Source of the DNA: DATFPK01 sp035264885
GTDB taxonomy: Bacteria; Actinomycetota; Thermoleophilia; Solirubrobacterales; 70-9
Reading direction: 5' to 3'
Length of the DNA stretch: 64,000 nt
Assembly (NCBI GenBank): GCA_035264885.1
Contig: DATFPK010000019.1
Span: forward strand, 3,609-67,608
The stretch's first letter is position 1; each line of letters begins with the position of its first letter. A program made the translations under genes and the position numbers. The notes below the pieces were generated by a model, which did not search any database, was not told the origin of the DNA, and saw nothing but the letters and a program-made list of their open reading frames with translations. This document shows, piece after piece, positions 25,365-33,446 of the stretch.

Positions 25365-25804
25365 GAGCGCAGCTTCGAGCAGGGGCCGCAGCGGCCCCTC
25401 AGCGTCACCTCGTGGCCACGGACGTCGAAGCCCGACTCCGACGCCACGGCATCGATCGCCCTCTCGAGGCGGCTGTCCTCGAACGGCACGACCTTGCCAC
25501 AGCGGCTGCAGACGATGTGATGGTGGTGCTCGCCGCCGGGGTCGATCCGCTCGTATCCCTTGGCGTCGCGACCAACGTCGAGGCTCTGGACGAGGTGGAG
25601 CTGCTCGAGCTGCTCGAGGGCCCTGTAGACGCTGGCCCGCCCGACGCCCGGCAGGCCCTGGTCGATCTCCAGCGCGGTCAGCGCGCAGTCCTGGCGACCG
25701 AGGAACTCGACTACCTGCCGCCGGGCCCCGCCGCTCCTGTAGCCGGCCCCCTGGAGCGCCGACATCGCGTGGTCCGGCCATGAGGTGTGCGCCGGCTGGG
25801 CCAT
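25361..25804 (-). CDS. Fur-family metalloregulator, probably Zur
   Basis: The 147-residue protein has an N-terminal winged helix (RRQVVEFLGRQDCALTALEI ... RASVYRALEQL). The dimer domain has His 93-96 and two structural CxxC pairs, Cys 99/102 and Cys 139/142. It is the last gene of the metal-uptake operon, 1 nt after the permease stop, which favours a Zur (zinc) role over iron. It would repress the operon when zinc is bound. Mn- or peroxide-sensing members of the family are alternatives. Confidence 0.88.
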   Translation of the reverse strand: MAQPAHTSWPDHAMSALQGAGYRSGGARRQVVEFLGRQDCALTALEIDQGLPGVGRASVYRALEQLEQLHLVQSLDVGRDAKGYERIDPGGEHHHHIVCSRCGKVVPFEDSRLERAIDAVASESGFDVRGHEVTLRGRCGPCSKLRS

Positions 25805-25805
25805 C

Positions 25806-26642
25806 TCAGCGATCGTAGCTCCCGGTTCTCAGGCGCCCCTGGAGGCCCGATCCGACCGCGGCGGAGAGATAGAGCCCGACGACGCACAGCGCGATCGACG
25901 CCGAGGCGGCGGTGTCGGCGTAGTAGGAGAGGTAGATCCCCCCCGCCCCCGCGATCGCCGCGGCCCCCGTGGCGAGCGCCATCATCGGCACCAGCCTGTC
26001 GGTCAGCAGGCGCGCCGTCGCCGCCGGTCCGACGAGGACCGCGACCGCCAGCAGGTTGCCGAGTCCCTCGACGGCGACCAGGATCGCGAGCCCGAGGAGC
26101 CCCAGCAGTGCGGCATCGACGGGAAGGACGCGCAGGCCGAGTGATCTCGCCGCGCCGCGGTCGAAGCCGATCGCCTGGAGGCGAGGATGGAGAACCCAGA
26201 GGACGGCGAGGATTACCGCCGTCAGGCCGGTGCCGGCCAGAAGATCCACAGTCGAGACCCCGAGGATGCTCCCGAAGAGGAGGTTGGCGACCCCGGGCGG
26301 CGAGTCGGGGGACAGCGCCAGCAGCACCCCGGCGCCGAAGACCGTGGTCACGACGATCGCGACCGCCGCGTCGGCGTCCGTCTCCGGCATCCGCGAGGCC
26401 AAGGCGACGCCGGCCACCGCGACGGCGAGGCCGGCGGCTCCACCGAGCAGCAGCGGGATCCCGGTCAGTGCCGCGAGGACGAGGCCGGGGAACATCCCGT
26501 GCGCCAGCGACTCCGCCGCGTACGCCAGGCGATACAGCACGATCCAGCAGCCGAGCGCGCCGCCGGCGGCGGCCAGAATCACCACCTCGAGCAGCGCCCG
26601 CGCCGAGGAGCCGTGGGCCAGCGGGTCGAGCAGGGGGGTCAC
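25806..26642 (-). CDS. Metal (Zn/Mn) ABC transporter permease, ZnuB type
   Basis: This 278-residue ABC-3 family permease has about eight to nine membrane helices. Family landmarks are LYRLAYAAESLAHGMFPGLVLA near the start and FGSILGVSTVDLLA in the middle. The start GTG 26642 overlaps the ATPase stop by 4 nt (GTGA). It is unfused and would pair with the permease half of the fusion protein at 27406 to form the channel. Confidence 0.92.
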   Translation of the reverse strand: MTPLLDPLAHGSSARALLEVVILAAAGGALGCWIVLYRLAYAAESLAHGMFPGLVLAALTGIPLLLGGAAGLAVAVAGVALASRMPETDADAAVAIVVTTVFGAGVLLALSPDSPPGVANLLFGSILGVSTVDLLAGTGLTAVILAVLWVLHPRLQAIGFDRGAARSLGLRVLPVDAALLGLLGLAILVAVEGLGNLLAVAVLVGPAATARLLTDRLVPMMALATGAAAIAGAGGIYLSYYADTAASASIALCVVGLYLSAAVGSGLQGRLRTGSYDR

Positions 26643-27409
26643 GCCGGCCCTCTGTCCGCGCCATGGTCGTGGTGGTCGTGGTGATGCGGCGGCAGAATGC
26701 CCCTCCCCTCCCCCGGGATCTCGATGATCTGCCCCCCGTAGGTGGCCTCGAGCACCTCCCGGCTCAGGACCTGCTCCGGCGGCCCGAAGGCGAGCTGGCG
26801 CCGGTTGATGCAGAGGACGGCGTCCCAGCGCCTGGCCTGCGAGACGTCGTGGGTGGCGATCACCACCGCGTTGCCGCCCGCTGCGAGGTCGTCGATCAGC
26901 GACTCGAGGCGATCGGAGCTCGGCGAGTCGAGGCCGCTGAAGGGCTCATCCAGGAGCAGGAGGCGAGCGTCGGCGACAAGGGCGCGGGCGATCAGCACCC
27001 GCTGGCGCTGCCCGCCCGACAGGGCACCGAACCTCTCGCGTGCATGCCCGTCCAGCCCGACCCGTTCGAGCGCCGCCCGCGCCGCCTCCCGCTGCGCCCG
27101 GCCGGGCCGCTGCCACCAGGCGAGGCGCGGCAGCGACCCCATCAACGCGACGTCGAGCGCCGAGACCGGATAGTCGAGGCGCGAATGGTCGGTCTGGGGC
27201 ACCGTCGAGATCGGCGCATCGACCGAAAGCGTTCCCTCCGCAGCGCGGAGGTGACCGAGGAGCGCCCTGAACAGGGTCGTCTTGCCGCCCCCATTGGGCC
27301 CGAGCAGCCCGATCCGGGAGCCGGCGTCGAAGCGGAAGCCAACCCCGTGGATCGCGGGCGTGCCGTCATAGCCCGCCGCCAGCCCGTCCGCTCTGGCGAG
27401 CACGGTCAC
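26639..27409 (-). CDS. Metal ABC transporter ATP-binding protein, ZnuC type
   Basis: The 256-residue ATPase starts at GTG 27409, overlapping the upstream stop by 4 nt. Walker A is GPNGGGKT (37-44), the signature LSGGQ is at 130-134, Walker B is LLLDEP (151-156) and the switch His lies in ATHDVS. The C-terminus carries a His-rich stretch HHHDHHDH (242-249), which could bind zinc and is common in zinc-handling proteins. It energises the permease pair of this operon. Confidence 0.93.
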   Translation of the reverse strand: MTVLARADGLAAGYDGTPAIHGVGFRFDAGSRIGLLGPNGGGKTTLFRALLGHLRAAEGTLSVDAPISTVPQTDHSRLDYPVSALDVALMGSLPRLAWWQRPGRAQREAARAALERVGLDGHARERFGALSGGQRQRVLIARALVADARLLLLDEPFSGLDSPSSDRLESLIDDLAAGGNAVVIATHDVSQARRWDAVLCINRRQLAFGPPEQVLSREVLEATYGGQIIEIPGEGRGILPPHHHDHHDHGADRGPA

Positions 27410-29139
27410 CGAGCGTCCTCCGCCAGGCGGCACCGGAGCCGGCCCCCCGTCAGCCCGCGGACGATGGCGTCCGTGTTCTCGGCCTCCATGCCCAGATAGG
27501 TTCCGGCGGGGTCGTCCTCCGGCGCGAGCGTATCCGTGTGCAGCTCCTCCCCCACCTCGGCGCCGCCGTCGGCGGCAACGGCATCGACCAGGTCGTGCGG
27601 GACGCCGCTCTCGGGGAAGACGGCTTCGATGCCGTCGCGCTCGATGAGGTCGGCCAGGTCGGCCAGCTCGCCGGCGGAGGGTTGGGCCTCCTCGTTCAGC
27701 GCCGGGGACAGGGATCCGGCCACCTGAAGGCCATACCGGTTCGCGTAGTAGCCGAGGGCGCCGTGCTGCGCCACGAGCTCACGGCTGGCGGCTGGGATGC
27801 GGGCCACGCAGCGCGCCACGTCCCGGTCGACGCGGCGGATCCTCCCGAGGTAGGCGGCGGCGCGCCGGCGGAGCTCGGGACCCGTCCGCGGCTCGGCCGC
27901 GGCCAGCGCGCCCTCGATCTCAGCGACCGCAGCGGCGGCGTTGCGCGGGTCATGCCACCAATGCGGATCCGTCTCACCCTGGTCGTGGCCGTGCCCATCG
28001 AGCGGGACGCGCAGGTTGCGGTCGAGGCTGACCACGATCGCCTCGCTGCCGCTGCCGTCGACGAGTGTGCCGGTCCAGTCGTCGATGTCGCCGCCGCTGC
28101 GGAAGATGATCTCGGCCTCGGCCGTGGCGCTCACGTCCGAGGGCCGTGGCTCGTACTCGTGCGGGTCGGTGCCCGGCTCGACGACCTGCTCGACGTCGAC
28201 CCCGGGCCCAGCGACATTGCGGACGAGGTCCGCGACCTCCGGCGTGGTGGCGACGACGCCGAGCCGGTCCCGTCCCACGGCCACCGGACCGCAGCCGGCC
28301 AATGCCAGCCCGCCCAGGACCACGGCCGCAAGCGCCGCCTGGCGGGCACCGAGCGAGCGTGAGACCGCCACCCCCGCGAAGACCAGGCCGGATAGGACGG
28401 CGATCGCCGCCCCGGGCGGCGCGTCGGTCTCGATCGCCAGCCAGATCCCGAGGATCCCTTCGACGGCGGCGAGGGCCGTGGCGCCCAGCTGAAGGGCCGG
28501 CAGGCTGCTCGTGAGGAGGCGCACCGTGGCGGCGGGGACCACGAGGATCGCGGTCACCAGCAGCGCGCCGACGGTGGTGAGCGCGGCGGTGGCCGCCAAT
28601 GCGACCGCCGCCAGCAGCAGGCCCTCGAGCCACGCCGTACCGGCGCCCAGCGCCGTCGCCGTCGCCGGGTCGAACCCGCGCGCCAGCCAGCGCGGTCCCG
28701 CGAACGCGGCAGTGGCGAGCGCCAGTCCGGCGGCGCCTCCGGCGAGCCACAGGTCTCCGGTGTCGATCAGCAACAGAGAGCCGAACAGCAGCGTCTCGAC
28801 GTTCGGCCCCGAGGCGAAGATGTCGCTCGCAAGGATCACCCCTGCGGCGAGGCATCCCACCAGGACCAGGGCGGTGACGCTGTCGGCTCCCGTCCGGTGT
28901 GAGCGTCCGACCGCCGCCGAGGCAACGACGAAAGCCAGGGCCGCCCCGAACCCCCCCAGGGCAGCCGCGAACCCCAGTCCCTCGGCGAGCACCAGCCCGG
29001 GGAAAGTCGCGGTCCCCACCGCGTGCACGAAGAAGGCCAGGCCGCGGAGGACGATGAAGCTGCCGAGCAGTCCGGAGACGACCGACAGCAGCAGGACCGC
29101 GGCGATCCCCGCCTGGACGTAGGGAAGCTCGATCGGCAC
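27406..29139 (-). CDS. Fused metal ABC permease and ZnuA-like substrate-binding protein
   Basis: One 577-residue frame holds two proteins that are normally separate. Residues 1-260 are an ABC-3 permease (LRGLAFFVHAVGTATFPGLVLAEG; about eight helices). Residues about 263-577 form a cluster-A-I binding protein preceded by a complete lipobox, LAGC with Cys 283. Metal-site candidates are His 327 (TDPHEYEP), His 393/396 (DPHWWHDP), His 459 and Glu 510, plus a mobile His/Asp-rich loop HGHDQGETD. An internal GTG ahead of the lipobox could also yield a free lipoprotein. It starts the uptake operon; GTG 29139 follows a candidate operator. Confidence 0.9.
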   Translation of the reverse strand: MPIELPYVQAGIAAVLLLSVVSGLLGSFIVLRGLAFFVHAVGTATFPGLVLAEGLGFAAALGGFGAALAFVVASAAVGRSHRTGADSVTALVLVGCLAAGVILASDIFASGPNVETLLFGSLLLIDTGDLWLAGGAAGLALATAAFAGPRWLARGFDPATATALGAGTAWLEGLLLAAVALAATAALTTVGALLVTAILVVPAATVRLLTSSLPALQLGATALAAVEGILGIWLAIETDAPPGAAIAVLSGLVFAGVAVSRSLGARQAALAAVVLGGLALAGCGPVAVGRDRLGVVATTPEVADLVRNVAGPGVDVEQVVEPGTDPHEYEPRPSDVSATAEAEIIFRSGGDIDDWTGTLVDGSGSEAIVVSLDRNLRVPLDGHGHDQGETDPHWWHDPRNAAAAVAEIEGALAAAEPRTGPELRRRAAAYLGRIRRVDRDVARCVARIPAASRELVAQHGALGYYANRYGLQVAGSLSPALNEEAQPSAGELADLADLIERDGIEAVFPESGVPHDLVDAVAADGGAEVGEELHTDTLAPEDDPAGTYLGMEAENTDAIVRGLTGGRLRCRLAEDAR

Positions 29140-29157
29140 CTAGCGACCTTAGCAAGA

Positions 29158-29174
29158 ATGAGAGTTGATCTCAT
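29158..29174. promoter_or_regulatory. Candidate Zur operator
   Basis: ATGAGA-GTTGA-TCTCAT is a perfect 6-bp inverted repeat with a 5-bp centre, in a locally AT-rich stretch 18 bp upstream of the metal-operon GTG. Position and symmetry suit the Fur-family regulator encoded by the operon. It is not an exact match to a published Zur box that I can verify. Confidence 0.5.
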
Positions 29175-29238
29175 CAAGCGCCATCGACTACCATCGACGG
29201 GCCGAACCGTTGGCCCGGCGAAAGCCCCTCGACGCGCC

Positions 29239-29586
29239 ATGGTGCGAGAGATCACCCCCAACCCGCAGGCCGGTACGCGCGCTCGCGACTACGCGCGTGA
29301 AGTGACGCGTGGCCTCTACCCACGCCTCGAGTCCGATCTGTGCAGCGTCGTCACCGAGCTCGTCCAGGTTGCCTTCATGAACGATCCCGAACGCCCGATA
29401 TTCCTCTCCCTGCGGCGGCACCACACGACTGTCTCGGGCACGGTCGAGACCTACAGCGAGGAGTTGGCGGGCGGCGAACAGGCCCGCCTCACCCGGAGAA
29501 TCCTCGACGCCCTCTGCGCCGAGTGGGAATTCGTCTCGGACCGCGGGCGCACCCACGTCTGGTTCTGGCTCGCGCCCAGAGGCTAA
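29239..29586 (+). CDS. Degenerate anti-sigma-factor-like HATPase protein
   Basis: The 115-residue frame from ATG 29239 resembles RsbW/SpoIIAB-type serine kinases: LESDLCSVVTELVQVAFMNDPERPIFLSL has the N-box helix position, and RRILDALCAEWEFVSDRGRTHVWFWLA is the usual C-terminal strand pair. The N-box Asn is replaced (ELVQVAF against ELVxNA), and the glycine-rich ATP lid is missing, so kinase activity is unlikely. A longer frame from ATG 29158 would run through the candidate operator. The remnant of its likely partner lies just downstream on the other strand. Confidence 0.5.
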   Translation: MVREITPNPQAGTRARDYAREVTRGLYPRLESDLCSVVTELVQVAFMNDPERPIFLSLRRHHTTVSGTVETYSEELAGGEQARLTRRILDALCAEWEFVSDRGRTHVWFWLAPRG

Positions 29587-29632
29587 ACGCGAAGAATCGG
29601 GAGGCGGGTGAACGAGCCGGCGTGGGAACGCG

Positions 29633-29804
29633 GGAGCTGAGGAGTCGATGAATTCGCACGCGCTGAGGTCGACCAGGATGTCCTCGGGTCCGTCGACCGT
29701 CCCGTCCATCACCGCGTCTACTGGTCGACGGTTGCCAGGTCGATCTCACCGACCACGACAACTCCGCAAACTCCCTTGAGGAGACGACGCTCATCAACCG
29801 CCAC
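29633..29804 (-). pseudogene. STAS-domain anti-sigma-factor antagonist remnant
   Basis: Two pieces of a RsbV/SpoIIAA-like protein are visible on the minus strand in different frames. From GTG 29804 the reading gives VVVVGEIDLATVDQ, then a stop. A shifted frame continues DAVMDGTVDGPEDILVDLSACEFIDSS, the strand and phosphoserine-loop region of STAS domains, and then loses similarity. Frameshift plus loss of the C-terminal half argue for a decayed gene. The flanking gap 29587-29859 holds nothing else. Confidence 0.6.
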
Positions 29805-29859
29805 GTGGGGCGTCGGTCCTCGCGCCTGCCGCGGTGATCAGGCGCCCGACCGCCGGGCC

Positions 29860-30198
29860 CTAGTGGCGCTTCCAGCCGCGCCCGAAGAGCCGGCTGATGC
29901 GACCCGATGAGAGGTTGGGCCGGTAGCGCGGATGGCCCTTCTCCGGTGGCGGCAGCTCAGCGGCCTCGGCGGCGGTGACCGCCAGGGTCACGGCGCGCTC
30001 GGCCGTCCGCCGGACCTCGGGGGCGTCGGCGAAGCGAAGGTTCCCCTCGTGGTCCTCGAAGACGACCCCGTCGAAAATGTGCTCGCGGTAGTTGTCGAGG
30101 ATCGCCTCGACCCTTCCGACCTCGACCTCGTCCGAGCTGAAGACCGGCGTCCCGCGGGGCACGGCCGCGTAGTGGACGGCCTGTCCTTCGTCGATCAC
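29860..30198 (-). CDS. PRC-barrel-like protein of unknown function
   Basis: The 112-residue protein has a PRC-barrel-like beta unit at about 15-65 (GTPVFSSDEVEVGRVEAILD, then HIFDGVVFEDHEGNLRFADAPEV). A helix and a basic tail ending GRISRLFGRGWKRH follow. Such small barrels often bind RNA, metal or partner proteins. It follows the alpha/beta hydrolase gene by 19 bp and is the last of three co-directional genes. Confidence 0.6.
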   Translation of the reverse strand: MIDEGQAVHYAAVPRGTPVFSSDEVEVGRVEAILDNYREHIFDGVVFEDHEGNLRFADAPEVRRTAERAVTLAVTAAEAAELPPPEKGHPRYRPNLSSGRISRLFGRGWKRH

Positions 30199-30217
30199 CC
30201 CGGACAGGTTATTGGGG

Positions 30218-31090
30218 TCACTCGACCGGCCCGGCCGACCTGTCGGCCAGGCGCGCGCGGACGCCCTCCTCCTCGCAGAAGGACGCGACCTCGCGCGAGA
30301 GCTTGCCGCCCTGCCACGCCAGGGGGCTCTCCCCCTCCTCCTCGCTGATCAGCCGCGCCTGCGGGAGTCGTGCCGCGTAGGCCTCGGCCACCGCGTAGGG
30401 GTGGCCAGGGTCGGCGAGGTCGTGGCTTGCGACGACGAGCGCCGGCACGCCAAGGAACTCGAGCTCGGACATGTCGTCGAACGGCCGGGACCGCGGCACT
30501 TCGCGCAAAGCCGTGGCAACGGCCTCGAGGTCCCGGTGGGCCTCCATCCGGGCCCGCGTGAACCGCAGGACGGTGTCGCGCCAGTCGGGATCGAGACCCT
30601 GGCGGTCGATGAAGGCCAGGAACCCGTCGATTCCCTCCGCCTCGAGCCCTTCCGCCAGGCCATCCCAGTATTCGAGCGCCTCGTCGGTGATCAGACCGGC
30701 GTATACCGGCCCGATGACCACCAGCCCGGCGATCCGGTCGGGGTTCTCGAGGGCGAACGCGACGGCGGTGTGCGAGCCCATCGAGTGACCGCCGAGCACG
30801 AGTGGCCCGGCGCCGACCGTCGCGCCGATCACGGCGTCGAGGTCGTCGGTCAAATCCGGATAGCCGTAACCCCCGCCGCCCGGCGCCGCGTCGGACTCCC
30901 CGTGGCCGCGGGCGTCGTAGATCACCGTCCGATGCCCCTTGCGGGGCAGGGCGCTGGATCCGTGGACGACCTGGTGCCGGGTGGCGGTGAGGCCGTGGCA
31001 GAGGACGACCGGCGCGCCCTCTCCCGTCCGCTCCCCGCGAAGGACGGGCTGCGCCCCGGCCGAAAAGGACTCGCCCCAGCGATCCGCCAC
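30218..31090 (-). CDS. Alpha/beta hydrolase
   Basis: The 290-residue hydrolase has the oxyanion HG motif (VVLCHGLTATRHQV, about 28-41), the YDARGHGESD strand, and the nucleophile elbow GHSMG with Ser 103. An acidic residue and a late His complete the probable triad (VVASHDLADPGHPY region). It starts at GTG 31090, 1 nt after the cyclophilin stop, so the two are coupled. The substrate (ester, lactone or thioester) cannot be read from sequence. Confidence 0.88.
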   Translation of the reverse strand: MADRWGESFSAGAQPVLRGERTGEGAPVVLCHGLTATRHQVVHGSSALPRKGHRTVIYDARGHGESDAAPGGGGYGYPDLTDDLDAVIGATVGAGPLVLGGHSMGSHTAVAFALENPDRIAGLVVIGPVYAGLITDEALEYWDGLAEGLEAEGIDGFLAFIDRQGLDPDWRDTVLRFTRARMEAHRDLEAVATALREVPRSRPFDDMSELEFLGVPALVVASHDLADPGHPYAVAEAYAARLPQARLISEEEGESPLAWQGGKLSREVASFCEEEGVRARLADRSAGPVE

Positions 31091-31091
31091 G

Positions 31092-31778
31092 TCAGCGCTC
31101 CTCGATCTCCACCGAGTCGATCACGACCGGCTGCCGCGGCTTCTCGCTGGGTAGGCCCAGCCCGCCGATCCGCTCGACCACGTCCATGCCCTCGCTGACC
31201 TCCCCGAGCAGCGCGTAGTCAGGGGGCAGCCCGAGGTCGGCCGAGGTGACCACGAAGAACTGGCTTCCCGAGCGGCCCGGCGGCTCGGCGCTCGTCTTGG
31301 CCATCGCCACGACGCCCTTCGTGTAGGCGAGGTCGCCCGGCGGCGTCTCGTCGACGGTGTACCCCGGCCCGCCGGTCCCGTCGCCGCGGGGGTCGCCGCC
31401 CTGGATCACCCCGAACTGCGGGTCGCTGGAGACGCGGTGGAACCCGAGACCGTCGTAGAAGCCGCGGCCGGCCAGGAAGGCAAACGAGTTCGTCGTCTTC
31501 GGCGCCCGGCGGGTATCGAGCGCGATCTCGAAGGTGCCGCAGCTCGTGTCGACGACCGCGGTCAGAGGTTCGCCCGGATCGACGGTCTGGGCGGGTGCCT
31601 GGAGATCGGCCCGCTTCGGCTCCGGCGCCGCGACGCTCTCGCAGCCCGCGGACGACGAGGCCGAAGAAGCCGCGTCGTCTTCCCCGCTCCGGCCGATCAG
31701 CACGGCGGCGACCGTGCCGACGGCGATCAGGGCGAAGGCTGCGAGCACGACGAGGCGACGGTCCCGGGGGGCGGCCAT
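31092..31778 (-). CDS. Membrane-anchored cyclophilin-type peptidyl-prolyl isomerase
   Basis: The 228-residue protein has an N-terminal membrane anchor (about 9-27), a Ser/Ala-rich linker and a cyclophilin domain (about 67-226). FHRVSSDPQFGVIQGGDPRGDGTGGPG and SGSQFFVVTS carry the family's active-site Arg, Phe and Gln residues. Two Cys (45, in the linker, and about 80) could form a disulfide. It would act outside the membrane in folding of exported proteins and heads the three-gene operon. Confidence 0.9.
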   Translation of the reverse strand: MAAPRDRRLVVLAAFALIAVGTVAAVLIGRSGEDDAASSASSSAGCESVAAPEPKRADLQAPAQTVDPGEPLTAVVDTSCGTFEIALDTRRAPKTTNSFAFLAGRGFYDGLGFHRVSSDPQFGVIQGGDPRGDGTGGPGYTVDETPPGDLAYTKGVVAMAKTSAEPPGRSGSQFFVVTSADLGLPPDYALLGEVSEGMDVVERIGGLGLPSEKPRQPVVIDSVEIEER

Positions 31779-31810
31779 CGGCCGCTCAGCCTAGATGACA
31801 ACATCGCTCG

Positions 31811-32473
31811 GTGGCCGATGAGGGACCTACTCGCCGGAATCGCCTAATCGGCCGAGGTGTGAACGAGATCGTCGCGCGGGCCCCGTGGCTCTGGCCGCTG
31901 ATTCGTCCCGCTGTGCGGCGGTTCTTCTCCGCGCACGCCGCCGGCTGGGCTGACCGCGTCGGGGCGGGATCAGCGGCACACCTGGCGCCGCTCGCGACGG
32001 CGGCGCTCCACGTCGGCGCCGCTCCCGAGCGCGTCCTCGACGTCGGCTGCGGAAGCGGCGAGGGCACCCTGTTCCTCGCCCGCGAGTTCCCCCAGGCGCG
32101 GGTCCGCGGCGTCGACATCTCCGAGGAGATGATCCGTTTGGCCCGCGGCCGGGTGGGTCTGGACCCGGAGGGGCGGATCGCATTCAAGACCGGCGACGCG
32201 GCCGAGCTGCCCTACCCCGACGGATCGTTCGACCTCGTGGCGCAGCTCAACCTGCCGCCGTTCTTCGCCGAGCTGGCGCGCGTGCTCCGCCCCGGTGGGC
32301 ACGTGATCGTCGCCGCCAGCTGGGGCCCCGACACCCCGTTCTACACACCTGAGCGCCGCCTGGCCTGGGGATTCGCGAAACGCGGGATCGCCCAGGTCGC
32401 GGCCGGGGAGGCGGGCTCGGGCACCTACTTCGTCGGGCAGCTCGAGACAGCCGGGGCGAGCCCGTCCACATAG
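31811..32473 (+). CDS. Class I SAM-dependent methyltransferase
   Basis: The 220-residue protein starts at GTG 31811. The SAM-binding motif I is VLDVGCGSGEGTLFLA (about 75-90), the acidic motif II is VRGVDISEEM, and the post-motif is AELPYPDGSFDLVAQLNLPPFF. The C-terminal substrate region is short. The group resembles UbiE/menaquinone and small-molecule methyltransferases, but the acceptor is unknown. It diverges from the cyclophilin gene, with 32 bp between starts. Confidence 0.85.
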   Translation: MADEGPTRRNRLIGRGVNEIVARAPWLWPLIRPAVRRFFSAHAAGWADRVGAGSAAHLAPLATAALHVGAAPERVLDVGCGSGEGTLFLAREFPQARVRGVDISEEMIRLARGRVGLDPEGRIAFKTGDAAELPYPDGSFDLVAQLNLPPFFAELARVLRPGGHVIVAASWGPDTPFYTPERRLAWGFAKRGIAQVAAGEAGSGTYFVGQLETAGASPST

Positions 32474-32531
32474 CGGACCGGGTACCCCGCACTTCTTTCG
32501 GACACGGCGACGGCAGGAATAGGCTGCGCCC

Positions 32532-33446
32532 ATGGAGAGCGGGGTCAGTAACCGCCCGACCCGCGACCGGCCGCTGGCGCTGCTCGTCAACCCGGCCTCG
32601 GGCGGCGGGCGCACGGCCGCGAAGCTGCCGCGGGTCGAGGAGGAGCTCGATAAGCGCCGGGCGGTCTTCCGGGTCGAGCGCACCCGCGACGCCGGTCACG
32701 CCGTCGCCGAGGCCCTGCGAGCTGCCGACGCCGGGGAAGTCCCCGTCGTGATGAGCGGCGACGGCCTGATCGCGATCGTCGGCGGCGCTCTCGCCGGCAC
32801 CCCCACCCCACTCGGCATCGTCCCGGGCGGCCGCGGGAACGACCTGGCCCGGGTCCTCGGCATCCCCAGCGACCCCGCCGGGGCGGTCACGGTCCTGACC
32901 ACGGGCCGGGAGCGGCGGGTCGACGTCGGCGAGGCGAACGGCCGTCGCTTCCTCGGGGTCGCCAGCGTCGGCTTCGACTCGGACGCCAACCGGATTGCCA
33001 ACGAGACCAGGCTGGTCCGCGGCAACCTCGTATACGCCTATGCGGCGCTGCGGGCGCTGCTGGGCTGGAAGCACGCGCGCTTCACGATCGCGGTCGGCGA
33101 GGAGCGGATGCGGTTCACGGGCTACACCGTCGCCGTCGCGAACAGCAAAGCCTACGGCGGCGGGATGTTCATCGCCCCCGATGCCGACCTGGGCGACGGC
33201 GAGTTCGACGTGGTGATGTGCGGAGAGTCCGGCAAGCTCCACTTCGTCCGTAACCTGCCCAAGGTGTTCAAGGGCACCCACGTCGATCAGGAGGAGATCA
33301 GGATCTTCCGGACGTCGCACCTCGAGGTGAGCGCCAGCCGCCCGTTCGCCATGTACGCCGACGGCGAGCGCCTGACCGACCTGCCGGCGAGGTTGCGCGT
33401 CCTCCCCGACGCGCTCAGCGTGATCGTGCCGGCGACCGGCGCTTGA
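32532..33446 (+). CDS. Diacylglycerol/lipid kinase family protein with altered GGDGT motif
   Basis: The 304-residue protein has the DagK/YegS fold: LLVNPASGGGR at the start, VVMSGDGLIAIVGGAL (about 73-88) and PLGIVPGGRGNDLARVLGIP. In most kinases of this family the second block is GGDGTxNE; here it is SGDGLIAI, changing the Thr and Asn-Glu that contact nucleotide. The final domain (YADGERLTD) is intact. It overlaps murT by 4 nt (TTGA), so it heads the murT/gatD operon and may act on undecaprenol, diacylglycerol or a related lipid. Confidence 0.8.
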   Translation: MESGVSNRPTRDRPLALLVNPASGGGRTAAKLPRVEEELDKRRAVFRVERTRDAGHAVAEALRAADAGEVPVVMSGDGLIAIVGGALAGTPTPLGIVPGGRGNDLARVLGIPSDPAGAVTVLTTGRERRVDVGEANGRRFLGVASVGFDSDANRIANETRLVRGNLVYAYAALRALLGWKHARFTIAVGEERMRFTGYTVAVANSKAYGGGMFIAPDADLGDGEFDVVMCGESGKLHFVRNLPKVFKGTHVDQEEIRIFRTSHLEVSASRPFAMYADGERLTDLPARLRVLPDALSVIVPATGA

